64,000 bases of DNA, taken from contig NC_031495.1 in NCBI RefSeq assembly GCF_000237925.1, forward strand, positions 4,255,852-4,319,851. The letters are read 5' to 3'. How positions within the stretch are numbered: the first letter of the stretch is position 1; each line of letters starts with the position of its first letter. Below the pieces are notes generated by a model. That model was not told the DNA's origin. It did no database searches and worked only from the letters and a program-made list of their open reading frames with translations. The position numbers and the translations under genes are program-made. This stretch comes from Schistosoma mansoni (taxonomy: Eukaryota; Platyhelminthes; Trematoda; Strigeidida; Schistosomatidae). Shown here one piece after another: positions 24,390 through 35,992 of this stretch.

Positions 24390-24670
24390 ACGATGCTCAT
24401 GGGCTCCAGTATCCTGAGGGAACAAATGGCGTATAAATCAATCGTTGGTCACCGGCTATCATGGGGCTGCATCTCCTTACTATGCTCCACTGTCTTGTGG
24501 ATCAGATCCTTAGGTCAAAGGCTCCGGGTGTGGTCCCCTAAGAAAACCACCTGCTTCGGTTTGGGCACCTGGGCAGTATCACAGCCCTCACACAAATCAA
24601 ATGAGATTTGTGTGGCGCATATGTATCTGGTGCCCCTTTGTACCAATATTTATGTGTTCAAATAAATAAT
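24390..24670 (+). repeat. family D repeat, 3' half
   Basis: Begins within 'ggctccagtatcctgagg' and runs to 'ttgtaccaatatttatgtg' and an AAATAAATAA tail. It is 5' truncated, as expected of target-primed copying. The 93-codon frame it contains recurs with the repeat and is not a gene. Confidence 0.7.
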
Positions 24671-24679
24671 CATAAATGA

Positions 24680-25870
24680 TGACGATTAACATAATATGGT
24701 TAGAATAAGAACTAGTCACATCATTCTGGACCATAAAATGGCTTGACAATTACCAGTATGCAGTCAAAAATTTTTCTGTAAACATAAAAGGGGTTTGAAT
24801 TTGTGAATAACCAACGCTTCTCCATGGTGCAAATACATTTTTCTTCTCACTGTCCCATCAAAGTTACTATTGCCATCAGAAACAGTCTATTTCGGTTCAC
24901 ATACAAAAAGCTTGCCGAATGATATTATGAAATACTTGTCCAATTAACTGAGTGAATGGATCGAAGCTAGAGGGTGGTCGAACCAATACGTAACTTCACT
25001 CCTTAATATCACTGGCTGTTGGACTTAGTCGTATTGGTGGGTGAAGATCGTTCGGTTGGGGTCCGCTCAATTATCAGAACCAATAGTTGAAGATTAGGTG
25101 AAATGGTTTTAAGTTAGTCGCGATGGTGCAGATATATTCAATCTGTGTATTCCTTAGTTTTAAAATTATTCTGTTCCACGAATTCATTCTTGGACTACAT
25201 CGTCTATGCCTGTTGTTTACCATTATCACTGGTACTATTACCACCGTCATTTCGGGATTTTTCTAGATAATTTCATCTCTATGATAAAATGATATGGGAT
25301 CGTAAATTAATGCACATATTTACTAGGTTCAACTTTCTGTATGGTTTTTTGAAAGTGACTACATTGTGTTTTGAATCTAGAACTTTGTGTGTGTCCCAGC
25401 TCACTAACACTTCAGTAGAATTAAGAGTCTTCCTTTTCTGTAAAAATATTTTCTTGTGGATGTAGGTTTGTAACCATATTCTAGAAAGGTACTGCTCACT
25501 GGTTTTTTGCGTAGTAGATTGACAGAGTTGATAAACAGGTTGTTCACAAAACAGTTACCAATCATAATACAAATCCATTTCTTGATGTTGCTTCTCTGCT
25601 TTGCAGATTTAGTGTTGGCATTAAATGTGAGTAGGGGTTGTAAAAAGGTCCATTTTAGGTGTTTTAACTTACTAAAGCTCTTACAAAGGTTAATAATCAG
25701 ATATTGCAGTGGGGATTAAAAACTCAGCGAGAATTCAACTTAGCACTGGTAATGGATTCTTAATCTGCTGATACAAATGGCATATGATGTGTGTAAGTTT
25801 GATGAGTTCTATCCGGTTGTAGTATTGTTAATCAGTAAAACAGAAGAACTTTTAGGCGATCTCCCAAACC
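24680..25870. other. no gene recognised
   Basis: AT-rich intergenic DNA. A 70-codon frame at 25507-25719 (+) has no supporting context. Confidence 0.4.
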
Positions 25871-25876
25871 TATGTA

Positions 25877-26219
25877 TGATGTGTGGGCGAGAATGATTGG
25901 TTGTTTTGCTGAGTCAGATATGTAGGTAGTGTTATATGTGCTATATATATTCCCCTATCCTGATTATTATTGATTAACTGTTCCTTGTTCTTAGATTGTG
26001 TCGGATTTCGGTGTGGAAATATATTGACGTTCAAGTCAGGCTAATCTCGTGTTCTTGATCTGAGTTGTGTTGAATTCCTGTAGAATAGATGACACTGGGT
26101 GGAAATCTAGTATAGATATTCGTTTAAGGTAAATTAACGTCCCACATACGTGTAAAAAGTGAAAGGACTGTTATAACAAGAAACCTTAGTGTTACAATAA
26201 GTATCCTACGTTTATAACA
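25877..26219 (+). mobile_element. solo-LTR-like element, copy 1
   Basis: Begins TGATGTGTGGGCG and ends GTTTATAACA, that is TG...CA ends. About 340 bp. It matches 36832-37166 in the opposite orientation along its length (for example 'ggctaatctcgtgttcttga', 'acgtcccacatacg', 'aaaaagtgaaaggactg'). No internal region is attached. Strand is arbitrary. Moderate divergence between the two copies suggests middle age. Confidence 0.65.
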
Positions 26220-26969
26220 ATATATATGACTGGTCCAAGTCCGATTAACGTAAAGAAAAATTGACTTTCAAAACAGGTACAGTAAACTGCGATCATCCTA
26301 ATATCTCTTGGATGAAATTAATAACATAGATTTTCATAAATCCAACGTTGTTAGAATTTTACAGATACATGTTTGGTTTTTATTTCATTCCAAACGTTAC
26401 CTTTGATAACAAAGAATGTGTTAAATGCAGGATAAACGACGTCAATTTTTCCAAAGAATCCTTAGACACTTGTTTGTTTTAGTCAAAGAAGTTTTCATGA
26501 CTGCAACACTATAAATGTCTCCAGCTGGTTGGAAATAATTTTACCCAAGGGTTTTTAATTAATCTCTTGAGAAGGATATCAATAACGAGTAAACATAATA
26601 TCTTACTACTATTAATAATAAGAAATGCCATACAAATTAAACTAGTTGGTGCCTATCTGAACTCAGTAGCTTAATGGAGTTATGTACTGGACTCAATTTT
26701 CATCGTGGATATTGACACTGGGTTGTGGGTATATTCGGCTGATAAGTCACAAAAGAGAAATGCATTTACTAAATTCCATGATTAGCCATTATCTAGAAAT
26801 ATACTGAAATAAATAACGATTAGATGACAGTAAGTTATAGACATAAATATAACATTCATATGACTTTAAAGACAGTTCAGTATCACTAACACGTTCAAAA
26901 TACAACATAAATTATGAAGTGAATATTCTTCGTAAAGAGTATATGGTTATGTGGTATTAGATAGATTAA

Positions 26970-27275
26970 GCGCCCCCTCCCTGGTTCCAAACCAATGGTG
27001 CACATTGGCTCCACGGTCCTGAAGGAACAAATGGCGTATGAACCAATTGTCGGTCACCGGCTGCCATGGGATTGCATCTCCTCACGATGCTCCACTGTCT
27101 TGTGGATCAGATATTTAGGTCAAAGGCTCCGGGCGTAGCCCCCTAAGAAAACCACCTGCTTTAGTTTGGGCACCCGGACAGTATCACAGCCCTCACACAA
27201 ATCAAATGAGATTTGTGTGGCGCATATGTATCTGGTGCCCCTTTGTACCAATATTTATGTGTTTAAATAAATAAG
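26970..27275 (+). repeat. family D repeat, 3' part
   Basis: 'ggttccaaaccaatggtgca' through 'ttgtaccaatatttatgtg' and an AAATAAATAA tail. It is very similar to the copy at 24390-24670. Confidence 0.7.
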
Positions 27276-27794
27276 ATAGATTAAGCAGCCTTACTACGTA
27301 TTCTACAATAAACACTGACCACTTAAATTTAAACTGATCAAGCTTAATTTACGTATCTTCACAGGACCAAAGTCATGTGAATCTAGAATTTAAGTGTCAC
27401 TAAGAAAAACGTTTATATTCTAGCTGATGAATTGTATATAGTTATAATAGAGAAGAATACAGTTTCCAAGGTCGTGTGTAAAACTGTTTTTACTGTACAA
27501 TAATGAATGATTAGTATAACTATCGGTTATCGACTTTTCCAACTTGTATACAGTTTCTAGTAAACCATTTTGACTGACATATTAGAGTTATTAACAAATA
27601 CCTAACATTCTGTTTATGATAAGTGGACTTGTTTATCAAGTTTATTGAGTGTTTTAAGTTATCGATGCATAATAAACGAATCAGTGTAAAATTAATAATT
27701 AGGATGGATTACTATTGACTGAACTAATCAGTTTTGACACTTGATGAATAGAAGTGTCAGAAATGATGTTGGATAAGTCTAGGACTTTAATGAA

Positions 27795-27990
27795 ATCATG
27801 AACCGACTTAAGTCTAACAACCTGGGTGCCTGTTTCGTCTTTATATAGGGCTGCTCAACAGTGAGCATCCACAACCACGCGCGCGGAACCGGTCCTGAGC
27901 TCGAGTCTTGTTTAAGCAATGCCAAGGAGCCTCATACTAACACGAAACTCCCGTCCCGTGCTTCCAGGCTGTCAAACTTAGACCGGTCCT
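27795..27990. repeat. family A SINE relic, foldback type
   Basis: 'aaatcatgaaccgactta' and 'cctgtttcgtc' on the left (reverse tail), a B-box-like GAGCTCGAGTC region, and 'gtcccgtgcttccagg' on the right (forward tail). It is strongly diverged. Confidence 0.45.
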
Positions 27991-28029
27991 TAATTTTAAT
28001 AAAATCCAACAACCTAGACAAGTCGATAC

Positions 28030-29360
28030 TAACAAGTCTGGGATGTTCAGTTTTGAAGGCTAGTGAAAAACAGAACACCGGTATTTTAATATTAACAGTT
28101 GTTTCATTCATTTCCTATGAAAGTTTTGGATAGCGTGAATGAGTTATTAATGAATACTCAACGGTTTACCAGGACAAAACAGATAGAGGAAAGAAAAAAC
28201 GGGTTGAGTAAAACGCTACATTTCTTGAATTAACAATGTTTACAACTTTGTGGATAGTAATAACAAACTAAGCAGTGGAAATGTGAGTGATAAAATTGAC
28301 CAAGTAAACAGTCTACTTACTAGTTATATCCCAGCCATGCACATACTTGATTTACCTTACAAACTTTGTACATTCTGTTATGTCCGAGGAAATGCTTAAC
28401 TGGCTTGTGCTTGGCACAGAAACTCGAGTCCAACTACGTGCGAGGAAAACATAAGACTAGTGATGCAGATTTATTTGACCCTAAAAATAAATTAGGTCAT
28501 TGCTTGTTATATCACATTTTGTAATATAACAAGTCTTGTATGATTTCTTTGGTGTACCATAATATTGTAGATACTTTATGGTTACATATTAATCAGTTGA
28601 AGACTATTTAATTGTCCTGTCTAACTTAAAGATCACTAAGGAATGCTCCACATGGTTACTTTGAAACATTTTCGAATCTGTGAAGGGTAAAAAATGACTT
28701 TTACGCCTCGTTGAACGAACTAAAGGTGAGTCACGAAGATAGAGTATATACATTCTCAAGGATATTTAAGTCCATTTGTGATTGAAGTCTCGAGTAACGG
28801 GGTAAGACAATTGTCAAGTTTGGACCATGGAACAAAGCAGAAGAAAAGAGAGTTAGCGAAATCAACACTAAGGAGAACAAAGAAAAAGATATGATTCAGT
28901 GATAAGAAATTCATGCATCTCACAAAGTATGCGACTCAACAACACTTACTGGTAATACACCTCGAGAAATCGGATGTTTCAGATAAGCAGGGCAAGGATA
29001 AAGTCTGAGAATCAGGGCTTATTTTTACTTAAATGGCTATTGAGTGACCTACGAAACTCATATTACCCAATCTCTTGTATTTCGAAAGATTTCTGATCAC
29101 GTTTATTTTTATGTCCAGCACTTTATCATATAAGCGTCATTTGAATAAAATAAAGAACTTACTCTAGGACTCACTTTAGAACTTCTCTTAATAATTTAGT
29201 AAAGTGAATAGTGAAGAATTGGCCACACCTTATCACCTATAGAATCAGAGCAATATTTTCTAAACATAAAACAATTTTATTGTCAAAAATACTAAAACTC
29301 TCCTCCGTAACAACTTCTTTGAAATACGAGGAAGGGTAACTGAACTATTAGAGTGAAAGT
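28030..29360. other. no gene recognised
   Basis: AT-rich intergenic sequence without a repeat family I can match inside the window. Confidence 0.4.
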
Positions 29361-29365
29361 CAATT

Positions 29366-29952
29366 TATTAGACATTAATTTATCTAGCTTTCGCCAACTT
29401 GCGTCATTTATGGCGTAGGCGAGATATCCGTCTAGCAACTAAAGGACGGGTTTACTGTGAAGCAGTTTGTTCCGTCCTACTTTATGGCAGTGAAACATGA
29501 CCGATAAGAGTGGAGGATATTCGTAGGCTGCTAGTATTCGATCATAGGAGTCTTCGAAGCATTGCTCGTATATCCTGGGACCACCGAGTAAGTAATGCAG
29601 TTGTTAGGAAACAGGTACTAGGTAAGGATGGCAAATCGATTGATGAAGTAGTGAAACTTCATCAGTTGAGATGGCTGGGACACGTGTTACGTATGCCCAA
29701 CCACCGACTGCCCCGACGTGCAATGTTTTGTGGTGTAGGAGTAGGTTGGAAGTTAGGGGCGGCCAGACCAAAACGTGGCACAAATCCATGAAGTCACTGA
29801 CAATTGGACTGAGCCATGTTGGTAGGTGTAGACTAGCTGGTTGGGATTCGCCAGATAACAGCAATCGATGGTTAGAGACCTTGAATGACATGGCTCGAAA
29901 TCGTTTGCAATGGCGAAGGGGCATCCACTGTTTGTGTTCTCCCAAATTCTAA
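29366..29952 (+). mobile_element. RTE-like LINE, 3' terminal ORF2 fragment
   Basis: Reads LWRRRDIRLATKGRVYCEAV, a segment VLLYGSET, then VEDIRRLLVFDHRSLRSIAR, HQLRWLGHVLRMPNHRLPRR and KTWHKSMKSL. This is the usual C-terminal tail of an endonuclease/reverse transcriptase of an RTE-type LINE (SR2/Perere-like in schistosomes). An in-frame stop lies at about 29499, and a frameshift near 29750 separates the last third. The copy is 5' truncated and not functional. Confidence 0.8.
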
Positions 29953-31029
29953 TATTCTGAATTCTTCATGTTCCTTTCTTTTTTCTCTGAATTTATTTCA
30001 CTGGATTATACTCCTTGAATAACATCTTCAAACCCTAATCTTTCGGATTACTGCTTATACTCTTACTACTTCTACCACTATGGGATTTGAATCGACAACT
30101 ACATCTCTGTGTTAATGTGGTATGGCAACTCGAACTGATGTACGTACGTATGAAGTTCTACGTTGTGACTGACTGAAGTTATCCATCTCTTCAAAAACAT
30201 ATATAAATTACAGTTCTGAACTTTTCATTTTGTCAAAATGACACCTCTATCTTAAGGAAAATTCACACAGTTATTACCATACACGGGAGAAGATGAAGTG
30301 TATTAGTGTTTATATGCCTATCATTAATATATTGTCGTAGTGTAATGAAGACTATAGATTCGATACACGAATTTGTAGTCAAACAATGTGAATCACAAAA
30401 CTGAACAAAAAAAAACGACAACTACCCTTGACTTTTTAAGCAAAGATGGATAGTGGCTAGCAGTGGAATCCAGGATGCGCGTTTCGTCAAACAAGTAATA
30501 CCGAGTGAATTTACCCTCGACTTTATTGCTTTTTAATTAATCCAAGTGATATCACGTTCATTAAAATACACTATTATTATTGACTAAATCAATTAAACAA
30601 GCGGTCTAGTCAATCACATTTCAGCACCAATAATATGTACTGACTCTCAAGCCATTCATACATTTTTATACGAGAACTCATATGCACTACCATAATCGAA
30701 TAAACCAAGTAGGATGAGATGATTTCTAAATATGCAACTTAATGATCAAAAATTCGAATTATTAGAACACTTATCCTGATTAGTATATTATTAAAGTAGT
30801 ATATAATTCTCAAAAGATAAATAAATAATTGACAAGAATAAAACTATTATTCATCATTGAATTCACTTGGTATTGTTTGTTTGAATCATTATTTAACTAA
30901 CTACAGAATACTAAAAATTAACAAATGTGATTCATAAGGTACATCCATACATTTGCATTAACCAAATTGAAATGGGAATATATATATTCGAACTTATCAG
31001 TTAAAATCTAATTGTTTTAATTCTAATAA
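29953..31029. other. no gene; scattered SINE pieces
   Basis: A 55-base family B tail in reverse orientation (AGCAAAGATGGATAGTGG) is at about 30438, and the family B head ('cacttggtattgtttg') is at about 30867. Nothing else is recognised. Confidence 0.5.
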
Positions 31030-31330
31030 TTGAGATCATGAGTCAATTGAAGCTAGACCACCATGAAAAAACTGGAAGCACTGGACGGCCGTTTCGTCCT
31101 AGTGTGGAACTCCTCAGTGGTCTAGAAGTTAAGTGCTCACGCGCGAGACTGATAGGTCCTGCGTTCAAATTTCGCGAGACGGGATCGTGGATGCACACTG
31201 CTGAAGAATCCCCCACTAGGACGAAGTGGCCATCCAGTGCTTCCAGGTTTTCCATGTTTGTCTATCTTCAATTGACTCATGATTTCAACTATATAAGATT
31301 ACTGAAATCTCCACAAAAACCCCTTCTGAT
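31030..31330 (+). repeat. family A SINE with inverted tail at its head
   Basis: It opens with the reverse of the family tail (ATGAGTCAATTGAAGCTAGA...), switches near 31110 into the forward tRNA-like part (CTCAGTGGTCTAGAAG; B-box-like GTTCAAATTT), then the forward tail (TCAATTGACTCATGA), ending with the 'ctccacaaaaaccccttctg' terminus. Single strands could fold into a hairpin with arms of about 70 bases. Confidence 0.7.
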
Positions 31331-31556
31331 AATAGTGAATGAATTTACTTTCGGATACCTTAATGTTAACATAAAATTTACGAATATTATCCAATCTTGA
31401 TATGGTTAACTGATTTTATTGGACACTTTTGAAAAACATATATACAAATAAAAAAAAACAGTATCAAAAGTGCCTATGATATTGATGAAGACGATATATC
31501 TTCTTGACAATTCTTTGAATAACATGTTGTTTCATTATTATCAATTAAAGTAGGCT

Positions 31557-34500
31557 TCAATTTTTTTTCTTATTTTTAGTTGTTTTCAGTAAATCAGCTT
31601 CCCATATATCTTGAACTAATCGATAAATTGCCATGGATGCACGAGCATCTTCAATTGAACAATGTTCAGCATTTTGAATACTAATACCTATAATATGTAA
31701 TTGTAAGAAAATATGAAAGATATACATATATACCAATATGAGACTGATCAATAATGACAGTCCTAAACATTAATGGAAAGTCAATTGAAGCTAGACCACC
31801 ATGGAAAACCTGGAAGTACTGGACAGCCGTTTCGTCCTATTATGGTAGGACTGATAGGTCCTGGGTTCGAATCTCGCGAGTGCGGGGTCGTGGATGCGCA
31901 CTGCTTTCTGATAATAACTGAATTACTTCAATTCATCAATAATAAAATGCAATTTATAAAACTTTTGAATTTTTTCTTTTTAAAAGGAAACTCTATTCCT
32001 ACATAAACATAGAATACACATAATTATTATAATGATATATAATGTCAAATATGAACTATAGTTTTGTTGACAATTATTGAACTAATTTTCATACACATTT
32101 CGTTTAATAATAATTTTAGTTCATAAATATAAAGAAATAACTAAATTTGGACGATATCTATTCCAAAAATTGTTACCATGAATCAATAATTTACGGAACA
32201 AAAGATTTTAACAATTTAAAGATAAAAAAAAATTAAGTATCATAAATTACTATTATAAGCAAAGATGGGTAGTGGCTAGTAGTGGAATCCAGTTTGACGC
32301 GCATTTCGTCCTATTTGGGACTCGTCAGCTGGATGTACCTTTATCTTAGGGAAGATTCAAACAAACAATACTAAGTGAATTTAAACTTCACCCAATTGCG
32401 CAAACAAGTGGCTATGAGGACTCAGTAGCTGAGTGCATAACGTGATGACGTTTGAAACGAACGGTACTGGGTTCGAGCCCCAGAGTGAACATCAACTGTG
32501 AGATGCATGTACATTCGGCTGACGAGTCTCAAATAGGATGAAACGCGCGTCCTGGATTCTACTGCTGACCACTATCCATCTTTGCTTACCATGCTTGTGA
32601 ACTAAGGTAGTATAGAGGCAACATGCACAGTATGTACATATGTCAATAAGAGACTTTTCAATTGCAGTGCTAAACATCAATGAGAAGATTCAAGTAAACA
32701 ATACCAATTGAATTTAAACTTTATCTCACTGCACAAGCAAGTGGTTCTCAGGACTCAGTAGCTAGCTGAGTGAAAGATGTGATGGTCTTTGAAGTGAACG
32801 GTACTGAGTTTGAGCCTCATGGTGAATATGAATTATGAGATGCAGGTATATCCATCTGAGGAGTTCCAAGTAGGACGAAATGCGTATCAGACTAGATTCC
32901 ACTGGTAACCATTATCCATTTTCGTTTATATGCAATGACATACCATTTTTGTTTTAATGAAATGATATATAATCCGATTAAAATAGAGTAAAAAAATGTA
33001 TATGTATAGAAACATAAGCCATATGTTCAGAAAATTTTTTATTTAAAATATAAATTGAGGAAATTTTGGAAGTGTTGTCTATTGGATGAGAGCCGAATGC
33101 TTTAAATACTAAGTAATCGCCTTACAGAACTATCTATATTACTTCATTTAGTATTGTTTGTTTGAATTTTCCCATCGATGTGTTAGGACTGCAACTGGTC
33201 AGTCTCTAATTGGCATATGTGCATACTGTGCGTATTGCCTCGATATAGTCTTAATTAACAAGCATTATAAGTAAAAATGGACAGTGGCTAGCAGTGGAAT
33301 CCAGTCTGACGCGCGTTTCGTCCTATTTGGGACGCGATAGCGTTTGAAGCGAAAGGTACTGAGTTCGAGTCCCAGAGTGAACATCAACGCTGAGATGCAG
33401 ATACATCCAGCTGANNNNNNNNNNNNNNNNNNNNNNNNNNNNNNNNNNNNNNNNNNNNNNNNNNNNNNNNNNNNNNNNNNNNNNNNNNNNNNNNNNNNNN
33501 NNNNNNNNNNNNNNNNNNNNNNNNNNNNNNNNNNNNNNNNNNNNNNNNNNNNNNNNNNNNNNNNNNNNNNNNNNNNNNNNNNNNNNNNNNNNNNNNNNNN
33601 NNNNNNNNNNNNNNAAGAGTAAATTTTCAGACAGTCTTCCATGGTGGTCTAGCTTCAATTGACTCATGACCTCCACTGCATAAAAAAACATTTATATTTA
33701 CATCAAATTTTAATTATGTAACTATTTAGAATAATTAACTGATTATGAAACTTCACTTTACTCTTAATTTTCCAAACGTTAAATAACTAATTGACTATCA
33801 TTTTGTTAAAATGATTCATCACCATTTAATTGGCATCAACTTTTTACTTATTAATAAAATATATATATTAGCGTAGAGCATTTGGTGAAGAACTAATTAA
33901 AAAGAAATATTTTTTCATATAGCTGAGATCATGAGTCGATTGAAGATAGACCACCATGGAAAACCTGTAAGTACTGGACGGCCGTTTCGTCCTAGTGGGG
34001 GACTCAGCAGTGCGCATCCACGATCCCGCCTAGCGAGATTCGAACCCAGGACCTATCAGTTGCTTAACTTATCTTTTTAATGTTTCAATGAGAATATTTA
34101 ATAGATTATGACCACTTTTCTCAGTGGTAAGATTACATTTTTTAAATTGATAATAATTTATTAGTATGGGGATTTGTGGAGATTGTAGTATTTTAACAGT
34201 TGAATTCACGAGTCGATCCGAGCCAGATCACCATTGAAAACCTGGAAGTACAAGATCATGGATCGATTGAAGTTAAACAATAACACCGTTAGATGCCGGT
34301 TTAATGGTCTAGAGGTTAAGCGTCTGAGTCTCAAGTGCAGGCTCGTGGATGCGTACTGTCGTTGAGTCTCATACTAGGACGAAACGGCTATCCAGTCCTT
34401 CCATGTTTTCAATGGTGGTCTAGCTTAGATCGACTAGTGAATTCAATCGTTAAGATAATAATTTAGACAGAATTGAAAAGAACTTTGACTCATACACATA

Positions 34501-35944
34501 TTAACTATTATAATGCTAAACAATTAATTCAACACAATAAATGATAAGATAAAGTTAGCTGAATTAATCATTTTAACCATAGACTATCTTCTAAACAGAA
34601 GAACTAACCGACAACTGATTGTGATAATATTAAAGAATAGAAAGATTCAACGAAATGTTCAACCTTGGTAATATTATAATCTATCATACAATAAATAGAT
34701 AGTCAAACTAAAAAGTGAAAAGATGAATGATGGCTAACAGTGGGATTCAGGACATGTGTTTCGTCCTATTTGGCCCCAAATGCCCTGGTGCGGCCGAGAG
34801 TGGGGAGAGTCCGCTCTCCCTCTCCAAATGCCCTCATATGGCCACGTGTATATATCCTCTGTCAGGGAGGTCTTACTCACTGCCTTCTCGTTGAAGGGGT
34901 GTTCTCTACGACATTGAGAGGATGAAAAGCAAATGTCCGGTGCTTTAACCGGGTTGGTGGACATGGAAAGTCTACCTAGGGGAGTTGGAAAACCCTGGTT
35001 CCAAACCAATGGTGCACATGGGATCCAATATCCTGAGGAAACAAATGGCATATGAACCAATCGTTGGTCACCAACTACCATGGGACTGCATCTCCTCACG
35101 ATGTTCCACTGCCTTGTGGATCAAACCTTTAGGTAAAAGACTTCGGGTGTGGTTCCCTAAGAAAACTACCTGCTTCAGTTTGGGCAGCCGGGCAGTATCA
35201 CAGCCCTTACACAAATCACATGAGATTTGTGCGGCGCATATATATATCTGGTGCCTCTTTGTACCAATGTTTGTGTTTAAATAATAAATAATAATAATAA
35301 ATTCGGGACTCGTCAGTTAGATGTATCTGCCTCCCAGAGTTGATGTTCGCTCTCTCTCTCTCTCTGATCATTTGAAGTTCTAAATATCAATGAGAAGATT
35401 CAAATAAACCATATAAAATGAACTAAAAAAGTGAAAATCACTTTCATCCATGGTATATTATATATTCATGATGAAAATTGTTATTAATAAGCATAATTTT
35501 TTAAAAATAAGTTTAGTATATGGGGGTTGTTTGTGCAGATTTTAGTTATTTTTTTATAGTTGAAATCATGAGTCAATTGAAGCTAGACCACTATGGAAAA
35601 CCTGGAAGCACTGGACGGCAGTTTCGTCCTATTATGGAACTCCTTAACAGTGCGCATCCACGATCCCTCCTTGCGAGATTCAAACCCAGGACCTACCAGT
35701 CTCGCGCGCGAGCACTTAACCACTAGACCACTGAGCCAGCATCCAACGGTGTTAATGTCTAACTTTAACCTATCCACGAAGTTGAGCAACTATCTCACTA
35801 ATGTCTTCAGTGAGTTAATATCTCCCAGCAGACCTGGTTGAACTCCACTGGTTACTGCTTCTCACTAGAACTCCAGGAAATACTACATGGAGCCAGTCAC
35901 TAGTGAACATATGATAAGGGGGTTGTTTGTGGAGATTTTTAGTA

Positions 35945-35992
<48 letters not shown>

